Assembly (NCBI GenBank): GCA_028699715.1
Contig: JAQVUC010000009.1
Span: 1 to 12,763, forward strand
Source of the DNA: Anaerolineaceae bacterium
GTDB lineage: Bacteria > Chloroflexota > Anaerolineae > Anaerolineales > Anaerolineaceae
Direction of reading: 5' to 3'
DNA length: 12,763 nucleotides
In this document: positions 1 through 6,655 of the stretch, in pieces
Layout of the letters: each line of letters begins with the position of its first letter
Position numbering within the stretch: the first letter of the stretch is position 1
Made by a program: the position numbers and the translations under genes
Notes under the pieces: generated by a model
The model's input: only the letters and a program-made list of their open reading frames with translations
Database searches by the model: none
What the model was told of the DNA's origin: nothing

Positions 1-1215
1 CAGGGTGAAAAAGAAGAGCGTGTGCCGTTGAAGATGGAAGAGTTCGCCCGCGTTTTAGGGGGCGGAATCGTGCCCGGTTCCATCGTGTTGATCGGAGGCG
101 ATCCGGGCATTGGCAAGAGCACGCTCACCCTGCAAATGGCGATGCAGCTGGCTGAAGAGAACACGGTTTTGTATGTCTCAGGCGAGGAATCGGAGCGGCA
201 AATCAAAATGCGGGCTGTACGCCTGGCGCAAGGGGCTGCTTTACCGCGCGAACTTCTGCTGGTAACCGAAACCAACCTTGAGGTCATATTTGACCATATC
301 CAACAGATCAAACCGGCCTTGGTGATCATAGACTCGATCCAGACCGTGACCATGCCGGAGATGGAATCGGCGGCCGGGTCGATCTCGCAGGTGCGGGAAT
401 CAGCCGCCAAGCTGCGTGAAATGGCTAAGTTGACTGGTATTACAGTTTTCCTGATCGGTCACGTCACCAAGGAGGGCACCATCGCCGGGCCTAGAGTGCT
501 GGAGCATATCGTGGACACCGTCCTATATTTGGAAGGCGAACATTTCCAGTCTTATCGTCTGCTCCGTTCAGTTAAGAACCGCTACGGCGCCACCAGCGAG
601 GTGGGCGTTTTTGAGATGCAGGAACGGGGCATGGTGGAAGTGCGCAACCCCAGCGAGGTCTTTCTGGCAGAGCGTATGATCAACGCGCCTGGCTCGGCTA
701 TCGCCGTGACCATGGAAGGCACCCGCCCACTGCTGGTTGAGATCCAGGGGCTAACCACCCCAACCAGTTTTGGCAATCCGCGCCGGACCGCCAATGGGAT
801 CGATTTTAGCCGTCTGCTGATCATTAGCGCGGTGCTGACCCGCCGTCTGGGCGTCAGCCTGGGCAACCAGGACGTGATCGTCAACGTAGTCAGCGGCTTG
901 CGCATCGACGAACCCGCGGCAGACCTGGCCGTGGCTACAGCAATAACCTCTTCGTTCCGCGATCAACCTGTCCGGGCTGATACAGTTCTGATTGGCGAGA
1001 TTGGACTTTCAGGTGAACTGCGCATGGTGGGACAAATGCAAACGCGCCTGCGTGAGGCTGCAAAACTGGGCTTCAAACGCGCGGTTGTTCCCAAGCGCTT
1101 GCGTAAATCCGAACCCTGGCCGGAAGACATTGAAATTGTGGAAGCCCGCTCTTTGCGTGAAGCCATGAAAGCTACTTTATTTGAGCCTGAGAAAAAAGAA
1201 AGCAAATCAAGCTGA
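1..1215 (+). CDS. radA: DNA repair protein RadA/Sms, 5'-truncated by the window edge
   Basis: The frame is open from base 1, so the true start lies upstream; a GTG at 22 is internal. RadA is a RecA-like ATPase that processes recombination intermediates and promotes branch migration. Seen here: Walker A GDPGIGKS near 97-120, a Walker B-like run ending in IIDS near 334-345, and the RadA signature as KNRYG (574-588; most RadA proteins have KNRFG). The C-terminal Lon-protease-like domain is recognisable from GEIGLSGELRMV and the KLGFKRAVVP stretch. About 404 codons are visible; RadA is usually about 450-460 residues, so roughly 50 residues are missing. These should include the N-terminal four-cysteine zinc finger, which is not seen. 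The TGA at 1213 is followed by a 56-base gap to the next gene on the same strand. Identity is secure from motif order. Confidence 0.96.
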   Translation, partial: QGEKEERVPLKMEEFARVLGGGIVPGSIVLIGGDPGIGKSTLTLQMAMQLAEENTVLYVSGEESERQIKMRAVRLAQGAALPRELLLVTETNLEVIFDHIQQIKPALVIIDSIQTVTMPEMESAAGSISQVRESAAKLREMAKLTGITVFLIGHVTKEGTIAGPRVLEHIVDTVLYLEGEHFQSYRLLRSVKNRYGATSEVGVFEMQERGMVEVRNPSEVFLAERMINAPGSAIAVTMEGTRPLLVEIQGLTTPTSFGNPRRTANGIDFSRLLIISAVLTRRLGVSLGNQDVIVNVVSGLRIDEPAADLAVATAITSSFRDQPVRADTVLIGEIGLSGELRMVGQMQTRLREAAKLGFKRAVVPKRLRKSEPWPEDIEIVEARSLREAMKATLFEPEKKESKSS

Positions 1216-1271
1216 TCTCAAGAGAAATTGCGGTATGATTTCTAGCAGGACCGCCCAAGGAAAGGCGCAAT

Positions 1272-1781
1272 ATGAAAGCACTTAACCAGATCCCTTTAAT
1301 CCATTCCACCCGAAAAAATCACGCGCTTGAACACGCCACGATGAAAATTTTGGCGCAACGCTACCAGGGCATCAAAATGATGGGGCATTCCAACCCGGGT
1401 GGTTTCATGCTCTTTGCTGATTTGCCAACCGAAATCGTCACCGATGCAGTCCTGGAAGCCAGACGGCGTCTGCTGGACGGGGAAGCGGAGTTGGCCGTCC
1501 ATCCTGGCTGTGGAACTAATGTCGCGGCTTCGTCCTTTCTTTCCGGTTCAGCTGCATTTGGCCTCTTGATGCTCTTGAGCAGGGGCAAAACCCCCAAATG
1601 GTGGCATTATTTGCTTTCAAGCATTGTGGCTGTGCCTGTTTATATACTATCGCGCCCAATCGGTCCGCGCTTGCAAGAGAAATACACCACCGAGGCTGAC
1701 ATCAGCGGTTTGGATGTGAACCTCATCCGCAGCCAAAAAACACGCAATAGTTACATTCACCAGATCAGCACGCATTCATAA
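1272..1781 (+). CDS. Small DUF6391-type membrane protein with HALEH and HPxCGTN motifs
   Basis: This 169-residue protein resembles the uncharacterised DUF6391 family. Its N-terminal half (1-83) is soluble-looking and contains RKNHALEHAT (14-23) and HPGCGTN (77-83). H17, H21, H77 and C80 could form a metal site, which is inference only. Two hydrophobic segments follow (about 86-103 and 111-128), separated by a short basic turn, then a polar tail. The ATG at 1272 is preceded by a purine-rich AAGGAAAGG (1257-1265). A TATGAT at 1234-1239 could be a -10 element for a promoter between radA and this gene, but no good -35 is seen. The stop overlaps the next start by one base (TAATG), so translation is probably coupled to holA. 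No function is established for the family as far as I know. Confidence 0.8.
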   Translation: MKALNQIPLIHSTRKNHALEHATMKILAQRYQGIKMMGHSNPGGFMLFADLPTEIVTDAVLEARRRLLDGEAELAVHPGCGTNVAASSFLSGSAAFGLLMLLSRGKTPKWWHYLLSSIVAVPVYILSRPIGPRLQEKYTTEADISGLDVNLIRSQKTRNSYIHQISTHS

Positions 1782-2800
1782 TGGCAGAAACAGCAAAACC
1801 CAGCCTTTACCTCCTGAGGGGAGATGACAGCGTCAGGGTCAAAGAGATCCTGGCTGGTTTTCAGGCCGGACTGGGCGATCCCAGTATGGCTGATTTGAAC
1901 ACTGTGCATCTCAACGGTGAAGGGCTGAGTTTTGAAGAGTTGCAAGCGGACGCGCTGACCATCCCGTTTTTGACCGAGCGACGTCTGATCATTGTTGAAA
2001 ACGCCCGGCAGATGTTAACCAAAACGCCCAAAGAGAACCAAAAGAATTACCTGGATTTATTTGAGAATCTGCCCCAATCCAGCGCGCTGGTCATGCTGGT
2101 GGAAGATCAGGTGATCAAAAAGCGCGGGGAGCGCAATTGGGAGCATCTGAAGTCTTATGAATGGGTCATCAAGTGGCTTGACAAGCATGCTGATAAAGCA
2201 GTTGTGGTTGATTGCACGCTCCCGGATGAGGAGGACATGCCAGCTTGGGTTTTGCGCAAGGCAAAAGAGCTGGGTGGGGCTTTCAGACCCGACGCGGCCC
2301 ATCTTTTAGCCAGTTACGTGGGCAATAACACGCTTCAAGCCGGGCACGAGGTTGAAAAACTGATCCTTTACGTGGGGGATTCCGGGATCGTGGAGCCGGA
2401 TGACGTCATGCTTTTGACTGCCCATGAGCAGGAAGGCAACATCTTTTCTCTGACCGATGCTTTGGGGGAGCGCAATGCGGTCAAAGCCATGCAGGAATTC
2501 CAGATATTGACCGAAAAGAGCGATGTGATGGAGCTTTCCGGGATGATCCACCGCCATTTCAGGCAGCTGATCCAGGCCAGGGAAATCATCGATGAGGGCG
2601 GCAGTGTTCAGCAAATCGAGAAAGAATTGAACGTGCTCAACTTTATCGCGCGCAAACTGTACACACAGGCACAGCGCTTTAGTTTGCGGAAACTGCTGGA
2701 TGTTTTTGCCGAATTACTGCGCATAGATGAAGGAATAAAGACCGGCGGAATGCCAGGCCAAACGGCTTATGAGCTTTTGATCGCTGAATTGACCCGATAA
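1781..2800 (+). CDS. holA: DNA polymerase III subunit delta
   Basis: A 339-residue protein, normal length for HolA. The delta subunit is the wrench of the clamp loader: it binds and opens the beta sliding clamp during replication. Recognition rests on the N-terminal LYLLRGDD start of the AAA+-like fold, the segment FLTERRLIIVENARQ (about 65-79), which matches the family's PFLxxRRLVVV region, and the mid-region pattern of a helix rich in Leu followed by EVEKLILYVGD. The C-terminal collar domain is the stretch with HRHFRQLIQAREI and the KLYTQAQRFS helix. HolA homologues lack a working Walker A, and none is seen here. Its ATG shares one base with the preceding stop, which points to co-expression with the DUF6391-type gene. 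I do not see a terminator after it; the macro-domain gene starts 22 bases later. Confidence 0.93.
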   Translation: MAETAKPSLYLLRGDDSVRVKEILAGFQAGLGDPSMADLNTVHLNGEGLSFEELQADALTIPFLTERRLIIVENARQMLTKTPKENQKNYLDLFENLPQSSALVMLVEDQVIKKRGERNWEHLKSYEWVIKWLDKHADKAVVVDCTLPDEEDMPAWVLRKAKELGGAFRPDAAHLLASYVGNNTLQAGHEVEKLILYVGDSGIVEPDDVMLLTAHEQEGNIFSLTDALGERNAVKAMQEFQILTEKSDVMELSGMIHRHFRQLIQAREIIDEGGSVQQIEKELNVLNFIARKLYTQAQRFSLRKLLDVFAELLRIDEGIKTGGMPGQTAYELLIAELTR

Positions 2801-2822
2801 CTCTGGTTTTTGAAGGGACAAG

Positions 2823-3863
2823 ATGCCATTTAACATCATTCGCAACGATATCGTCAAGATGAAAGTGGATGCCATTGTCAATGCGGCCAACCCTGAACTT
2901 AAGCAAGGTGGCGGCGTGTGCGGCAGGATTTTTGACGCCGCCGGTGCAGAAGAGATGCGGGCGGCCTGTGATGCCATTGGCTTTTGCCCCACCGGCAGCG
3001 CTGTGATCACGCCCGCTTTTCAACTGCCAGCAAAATTTGTGATCCACACTGTGGGTCCGGTCTGGCAGGGTGGCGGGCAGGGAGAAGAAGATCTCTTGCG
3101 CAGCGCTTACCGCTCCAGCCTTGAGCTTGCTGCTCAACATGGGCTCCAGAGCATCGCTTTCCCTTTGATCTCATCCGGTAGTTTTCGCTATCCCTATGAA
3201 CAGGCGCTGGCGGTTGCCCTGGATGAAATCAACCGTTTCCTTTTTGAAAGCGATATGCAGGTTACCCTGGTCATGTTCGACCAGACCGCGACCGCGCTTG
3301 GGTTCAAACTGCGCCATGACCTGAAAAGCTACATCGACGACCATTACGTAGAAGAGCACCGGATTCGCAACCGCCGCGACGTTTATGGACCTCAAACAAC
3401 GCTTTACGAAAAACAGGTCAAACCAGCTCGCGAAGAGCCTGACCATTCCCAGGAATACGATTTGGACTATCTGCCTCTCGTGCACCCCAGCATGGCGATG
3501 CAGGAGGAATTGGTCTTCCCAAAGGAGAAAACCTTTTCAGAAGCGCTGCTCAGTCTGATCGACGCCAAGGGTATGACCGACGTGGAGACCTACAAGCGCT
3601 CCAATATCGACCGCCGCCTTTTCAGCAAGATCCGCAGCAATCCCGGTTACGCGCCCAGCAAGTCCACCGTTCTCGCTCTTACCATTGGACTGAAGCTCAC
3701 GGTGAAGGACGCGCAGGATTTGCTTGCCCGCGCGGGCTTCGCCTTCAGCCCCTGCGACACGCGCGACCTGATTGTGCGCTATTTTCTGGAACATGGAGAG
3801 CATGACATCGCCACAGTGAACGCTGCACTTTACGATTTTGACCAAGGACTCTTAGGCGTCTAA
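2823..3863 (+). CDS. Macro-domain protein with C-terminal helix-turn-helix-like domain
   Basis: The 346-residue product has an N-terminal macro domain (about 1-165), a fold that binds ADP-ribose and often removes ADP-ribose or O-acetyl-ADP-ribose. Seen: NDIVKMKVDAIVNAAN (8-23), the glycine loop QGGGVCGRIF (28-37), and the second ligand loop ISSGSFRYP (116-124). In MacroD/YmdB enzymes the loop reads GGGVDG with a catalytic Asp; here Cys33 stands in that place, and the usual Gly in the second loop is Arg122. Activity is therefore uncertain. After a charged linker (166-235) comes a helical domain (about 237-346) containing DVETYKRSNIDRRLFSKIRS and PSKSTVLALTIGL, which reads like a degenerate XRE-type helix-turn-helix. 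I know this two-domain form from Firmicutes macro proteins. SD AAGGGA at 2813-2818 supports the ATG. It lies just upstream of the VWA gene, which suggests a functional pair. Confidence 0.88.
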   Translation: MPFNIIRNDIVKMKVDAIVNAANPELKQGGGVCGRIFDAAGAEEMRAACDAIGFCPTGSAVITPAFQLPAKFVIHTVGPVWQGGGQGEEDLLRSAYRSSLELAAQHGLQSIAFPLISSGSFRYPYEQALAVALDEINRFLFESDMQVTLVMFDQTATALGFKLRHDLKSYIDDHYVEEHRIRNRRDVYGPQTTLYEKQVKPAREEPDHSQEYDLDYLPLVHPSMAMQEELVFPKEKTFSEALLSLIDAKGMTDVETYKRSNIDRRLFSKIRSNPGYAPSKSTVLALTIGLKLTVKDAQDLLARAGFAFSPCDTRDLIVRYFLEHGEHDIATVNAALYDFDQGLLGV

Positions 3864-3868
3864 AAAAT

Positions 3869-3885
3869 GTCGCCTGCCAGGCGAC
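3869..3885. terminator. Short perfect hairpin just after the macro-domain gene
   Basis: GTCGCCT (3869-3875) and AGGCGAC (3879-3885) form a perfect 7-bp stem with a 3-base loop, five bases past the macro-gene stop. On the + strand no T run follows, so it is a weak intrinsic terminator for the macro gene. On the - strand the stem is followed by ATTTTTTA, the better geometry, so it may mainly stop antisense transcripts arriving from the VWA side. Confidence 0.45.
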
Positions 3886-3906
3886 CACAACCAGGGCATG
3901 GGGGAA

Positions 3907-3940
3907 TATGATAGACCTCAGATCAATTAAGGAGGTCTAC
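3907..3940 (+). promoter_or_regulatory. Putative -10 box plus inverted repeat enclosing the VWA gene's SD
   Basis: A TATGAT at 3907-3912 could be a -10 element; no convincing -35 is seen. TAGACCTC (3912-3919) and GAGGTCTA (3932-3939) form a perfect 8-bp inverted repeat around a 12-base spacer. The second arm contains most of the strong SD AAGGAGGT (3929-3936), six bases before or near the ATG at 3942. If both arms are transcribed, the hairpin would hide the SD. If transcription starts near 3919, the repeat is better read as a repressor operator. The repeat is directly visible; the role is inference. Confidence 0.5.
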
Positions 3941-3941
3941 A

Positions 3942-4577
3942 ATGAACAAAACAGAATTGATTTTCATCCTCGACCGCAGCGGGTCCATGGCGGGTTTGGA
4001 AAGTGACACCATTGGGGGGTTTAATGCCACAATCAGCGATCAGAAGAAGATCGATGGGGAAACACGGGTGACCACCATCCTGTTCGACAACTTCTTCGAG
4101 GTCTTGCATGACCGCATCAACCTCCAGGATATTGCTGCTTTGACCGAGAAGGATTACTTTGTGCGCGGCAGCACAGCCTTATATGACGCGGTGGCGCTGG
4201 GCATCCACAAAATTGTCAACGCGCAGAAACAAACCTTACCTGAAGGCCGAGCTGATAAGGTCATCATGGTTATCACCACCGATGGTTACGAAAACGCCTC
4301 GCGCGAAACCAACGCCGCCATGCTGCACAAGATGATTGACGACTGCAAAAAGGAAGGCTGGGAATTCCTGTTCCTGGGTGCCAATATTGACGCTCAGGCT
4401 GCGGCTGCGAGTATTGGGATAGATAGCAGCCGGGCTTCGAACTATGTTAAGGATAAGCAAGGGGTAAAGGTTCAGTATTCTTCACTCAATTATGCCATCC
4501 GTAATATGCGCTCTGGCGCACCATTGCCCGAGGACTGGAAGGCCGACCTGGACGAAGATAACAAACGCGCCAAATAA
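3942..4577 (+). CDS. Stand-alone VWA-domain protein (TerY-like)
   Basis: The 211-residue protein is essentially one von Willebrand factor A domain, with no signal peptide or membrane segment, so it should be cytosolic. The metal-ion-dependent adhesion site is complete: D11-x-S13-x-S15 in FILDRSGSM, T78 in RGSTALYDAV, and D114 in ITTDGYENAS. Such domains bind Mg2+ and mediate reversible protein contacts. The family resembles the small VWA proteins (TerY type) found with stress-response and ADP-ribose or phosphorylation-linked genes. The neighbouring macro-domain gene, 78 bases upstream, fits that theme. The start is well set by a strong SD 5 bases upstream. The C-terminus is short and acidic-basic mixed. 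The partner protein is unknown. Confidence 0.9.
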   Translation: MNKTELIFILDRSGSMAGLESDTIGGFNATISDQKKIDGETRVTTILFDNFFEVLHDRINLQDIAALTEKDYFVRGSTALYDAVALGIHKIVNAQKQTLPEGRADKVIMVITTDGYENASRETNAAMLHKMIDDCKKEGWEFLFLGANIDAQAAAASIGIDSSRASNYVKDKQGVKVQYSSLNYAIRNMRSGAPLPEDWKADLDEDNKRAK

Positions 4578-4578
4578 T

Positions 4579-4608
4579 GGGGGTCATCAGGGGGATCAGG
4601 GGGTTGGG
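4579..4608 (+). other. G-quadruplex-type motif immediately after the VWA stop codon
   Basis: Four G tracts are present on the coding strand: G5 (4579-4583), G5 (4590-4594), G5 (4599-4603) and G3 (4606-4608), with loops of 6, 4 and 2 bases; a further G3 lies at 4611-4613. This meets the usual G3+N1-7 pattern. Two of the tracts belong to a perfect 9-base tandem repeat, ATCAGGGGG, at 4586-4594 and 4595-4603. Folding in the cell is not shown by the sequence. Confidence 0.6.
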
Positions 4609-4640
4609 CTGGGACTATAAGTGTCCCAGCCCATTTCTAT
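4605..4640 (+). terminator. Hairpin terminator for the VWA gene
   Basis: TGGGCTGGGAC (4605-4615) and GTCCCAGCCCA (4623-4633) form a perfect 11-bp GC-rich stem with a 7-base loop, followed by TTTCTAT. The tail is short of a full T run, but the stem is strong and lies 28 bases past the VWA stop. The 5' arm reuses the last G tracts of the adjacent G-quadruplex motif, so the two structures would compete. Confidence 0.75.
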
Positions 4641-4653
4641 AGTTGAGTCTTGT

Positions 4654-4723
4654 TTGTGCCGGTCTCTGACCGAGCATATAACTCAAAACCGATTGTGCCG
4701 GTCTCCTGACCGAGCACATGACT
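4654..4723. repeat. Two copies of a REP-like palindromic element, 39-base period
   Basis: Copy 1 is 4654-4683 and copy 2 is 4693-4723; they match except for one inserted C and two substitutions. Each folds as a hairpin: in copy 2, GTGC and CGGTC (4695-4703) pair with GACCG and GCAC (4708-4717) around a TCCT loop, leaving one bulged A. Copy 1 keeps the core CGGTC/GACCG stem with a 3-base loop. They sit between convergent genes, a common location for REP-type repeats. No RAYT transposase is in the window. Confidence 0.65.
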
Positions 4724-4735
4724 GATGAACCATAT

Positions 4736-4761
4736 AAAAAAAAACCGCCTACTTAGCGGTT
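4736..4761 (-). terminator. Intrinsic terminator of the FmdB-type gene
   Basis: On the - strand, AACCGC (4761-4756) pairs with GCGGTT (4748-4743) around a 7-base loop and is followed by a run of nine T (4744-4736, sharing the stem's last two bases). The stem overlaps the final codons and stop of the small zinc-ribbon gene, so translation to the stop codon would run into the hairpin. Confidence 0.82.
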
Positions 4762-5060
4762 GGTGTGGTTTGTTTGTTGGGTTCTTTGACAGAAGCTTCT
4801 TTTTTAACCGATTCAGAAGGTGACTTGGCGCCATTGCCGCCGTCCCCATTATCCTTGTGACCGTATTGTTGACCAGAGGGGGAGCGGTTATCGGTGGCGT
4901 AAAAGCCTTTACCCTTGAATACAATGCCAACCGGTTGGTAGACCTTGCGCAAAGAAACTTCCTTGCAGACCGGGCAGACCGTCAGCGGGTCATCCGTAAA
5001 GTGTTGAAATTCATCAAAACGATGACCACAATGTTCGCATAAATAACTATAGATTGGCAT
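4749..5060 (-). CDS. FmdB-family putative regulatory zinc-ribbon protein
   Basis: The 103-residue product starts MPIYSYLCEHCGHRF, the hallmark of the FmdB zinc-ribbon family. C8, C11, C29 and C32 form two CxxC knuckles that should bind one zinc. The first 55 residues or so are the conserved domain, ending in GKGFYATDNR; the rest is a low-complexity polar tail rich in Gly, Lys, Ser and Thr, typical of the family and probably disordered. The family is named from FmdB of methylotrophs, where a role in regulating amidase or porin genes was suggested, but no general function is proven. An SD-like GGAG lies about 13 bases before the ATG. The gene is monocistronic, with its own promoter and terminator, and converges with the VWA gene. 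Confidence 0.88.
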   Translation of the reverse strand: MPIYSYLCEHCGHRFDEFQHFTDDPLTVCPVCKEVSLRKVYQPVGIVFKGKGFYATDNRSPSGQQYGHKDNGDGGNGAKSPSESVKKEASVKEPNKQTTPTAK

Positions 5061-5089
5061 TTCTTACGTATTACTCCTAAATCAGAACC

Positions 5090-5118
5090 ATTATAGTACC
5101 ACAGAACGGCTCTTTCAC
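5090..5118 (-). promoter_or_regulatory. Sigma-70-type promoter for the FmdB-type gene
   Basis: Read on the - strand, TATAAT (5095-5090) is preceded, after a 17-base spacer, by GTGAAA (5118-5113), which matches the TTGACA consensus at four of six positions. Predicted transcription start is near 5083, about 23 bases before the ATG. Spacing and the perfect -10 make this the best promoter in the window. Confidence 0.65.
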
Positions 5119-5215
5119 GAATAATGATAGTACAGCCTGGTTAACTATTTGTTAGAAAGGGTGCGTCTGTCTCTCCCGTGTATCGTATATTAATGAAGCA
5201 TGTGCTTGTTTGCGA

Positions 5216-5221
5216 TATAAT
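5216..5221 (+). promoter_or_regulatory. Putative -10 box of the C39-like gene cluster
   Basis: A perfect TATAAT ends 10 bases before the ATG at 5232. No good -35 is seen 16-19 bases upstream. If functional, transcription would start around 5228, giving almost no leader, and the longer GTG-initiated frame from 5178 could not be used from this promoter. Confidence 0.4.
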
Positions 5222-5231
5222 CCGAAAGATT

Positions 5232-6629
5232 ATGGAAGAAAAAGTTAAACAAGAAGAAAAAGGTCAAAACCTGGTTGCCGATAGCGAACAGGGTGTACTG
5301 GAAGGAACAGAAACTTCCAAAAAATCCCGAGGCAAACGGCGCGGGTGGTTGATCCTCCTGGCAGTGCTGGCAAGTCTGGCGGTGATCCTTTTTGCTCTGT
5401 ATCAGATCCCAGCTATTCACGATCGGGTTTATTTCTACGTTACCAGCGCGCGCTCAAAGATCTTTTACTTTTTTAAACCTCCGGCTCAATCCGAGATTGA
5501 AATCTCAGATGAGACGAGCATGAGTGAACAAATCGGAGCGACTTTAACAGCTTTCGTGCCTACAGCAACCCCATTGCCCACGCCCGAACCAACCCAGGAG
5601 CAGAACGAGACCCAGGCGGCCGTTTCACCAACTGCCACGGCTGCCCCAACCGCCATCCCCCCGGCGGTACAGTTGGAAGGAATCGTGCAGGAGTACCAGC
5701 GCTTCAACAGCTGCGGACCAACCAACCTGGCTTTGGCTTTACGCTATTGGGGTTGGGTGGGTGACCAAATGGACGTTGAACAGGTGGTTAAGCCCCGCCT
5801 GGAAGATCGCAATGTGACTCCTTCAGAAATGCTTACCTATGTGCAGGAACAAACCGAACTGGATGCGGTCTTGCGTCTGGGTGGTGAAGTGGACCTGCTT
5901 AAACGCCTGGTGGCAGGCGGCTACCCGGTATTGATCGAAAGAGGTTATGTAAACCGCGATGACGGCTGGATGGGGCATTACGGCGTGGTGGATGGCTACG
6001 ATGACGCTCAAGGCGCGGTGCACATCCCTGACACCTTCAATGGTTATATTTGGATCAAATATGATGAACTTCAAAAAGTATGGGACGAATTCTCAGGCTA
6101 CTATTTAGTAATTTTTCCCCCAGCTGAACGCGAAATTGTTCTGGGCTTATTAGGTCCGGACGCGGACCCAGCCTACAATTTGGACCGCGCTGTGGAGAAA
6201 TTTCGCCAACGTGCTGAGACGGTTGACCGTTCTGAACAATATTTTGCTTATTACAGTTTGGGCGAATTGTTGGTGATGAAGAAACAATATGCTGACGCTG
6301 CCGAGGCTTTTGACCAGGCTTTCAGTGTTTACAATTGGCTCCCGGTCGATGACCGCCCCTGGCGTATGCTCTGGTACCAGGTCGGTCCCTATGAAGCTTA
6401 CTATTACACCGGCCGTTACAAGCAGGTCATCAGCCTGACCTACAAAACCATCACCGATACGCCCCAGCCTGCCCTTCCGGAGACCTTCTTGTGGAGTGGG
6501 CGTGCCAATGTGGCCCTTGGTAATATTGACACTGCCATTTTCGATTTTCAACGCGCCCTGCAATGGCATCCTGGTTGGCAGCCAGCTGTAGACGAATTGA
6601 CAGCGCTGGGTGTTGAGCTTGATCCCTAA
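5232..6629 (+). CDS. Membrane-anchored C39-like cysteine peptidase with TPR repeats, copy 1
   Basis: From ATG 5232 the protein has 465 residues. In order: a basic cytoplasmic N-terminus ending KKSRGKRRG, one transmembrane helix (about 39-57), a conserved juxtamembrane segment (QIPAIHDR then IFYFFKPP), a Thr/Pro-rich linker (about 105-145), a papain-like domain of the Peptidase_C39_2 type, and TPR-like helices (about 336-367 and 417-459). Catalytic-type residues are Q156 (EYQ), C161 (NSCGPTN), H249 (GHYG) and D267 (IPDT). The positive-inside rule places the peptidase outside the cytoplasm. A longer frame from GTG 5178 is possible, but it runs over a TATAAT box and its paralogues have shorter N-termini. 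It is first of three tandem paralogues, with 26 bases to the next. Substrate is unknown; it could cleave or crosslink peptides, or only bind them. Confidence 0.85.
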   Translation: MEEKVKQEEKGQNLVADSEQGVLEGTETSKKSRGKRRGWLILLAVLASLAVILFALYQIPAIHDRVYFYVTSARSKIFYFFKPPAQSEIEISDETSMSEQIGATLTAFVPTATPLPTPEPTQEQNETQAAVSPTATAAPTAIPPAVQLEGIVQEYQRFNSCGPTNLALALRYWGWVGDQMDVEQVVKPRLEDRNVTPSEMLTYVQEQTELDAVLRLGGEVDLLKRLVAGGYPVLIERGYVNRDDGWMGHYGVVDGYDDAQGAVHIPDTFNGYIWIKYDELQKVWDEFSGYYLVIFPPAEREIVLGLLGPDADPAYNLDRAVEKFRQRAETVDRSEQYFAYYSLGELLVMKKQYADAAEAFDQAFSVYNWLPVDDRPWRMLWYQVGPYEAYYYTGRYKQVISLTYKTITDTPQPALPETFLWSGRANVALGNIDTAIFDFQRALQWHPGWQPAVDELTALGVELDP

Positions 6630-6655
6630 ATTTTTATATACCTAAAGAGATCCTT

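Noticed and set aside
4654..4723. CRISPR-like direct repeats
   Set aside because: Only two copies, each itself palindromic, with about nine bases between them; no cas gene is near.
4857..5042. A 61-codon + strand frame opposite the FmdB-type gene
   Set aside because: It is antisense to a clear CxxC zinc-ribbon gene with its own promoter and terminator.
5178..5231. An 18-codon N-terminal extension of copy 1 from a GTG at 5178
   Set aside because: It crosses a TATAAT box, lacks an SD, and the paralogues have short basic N-termini; kept only as an alternative.
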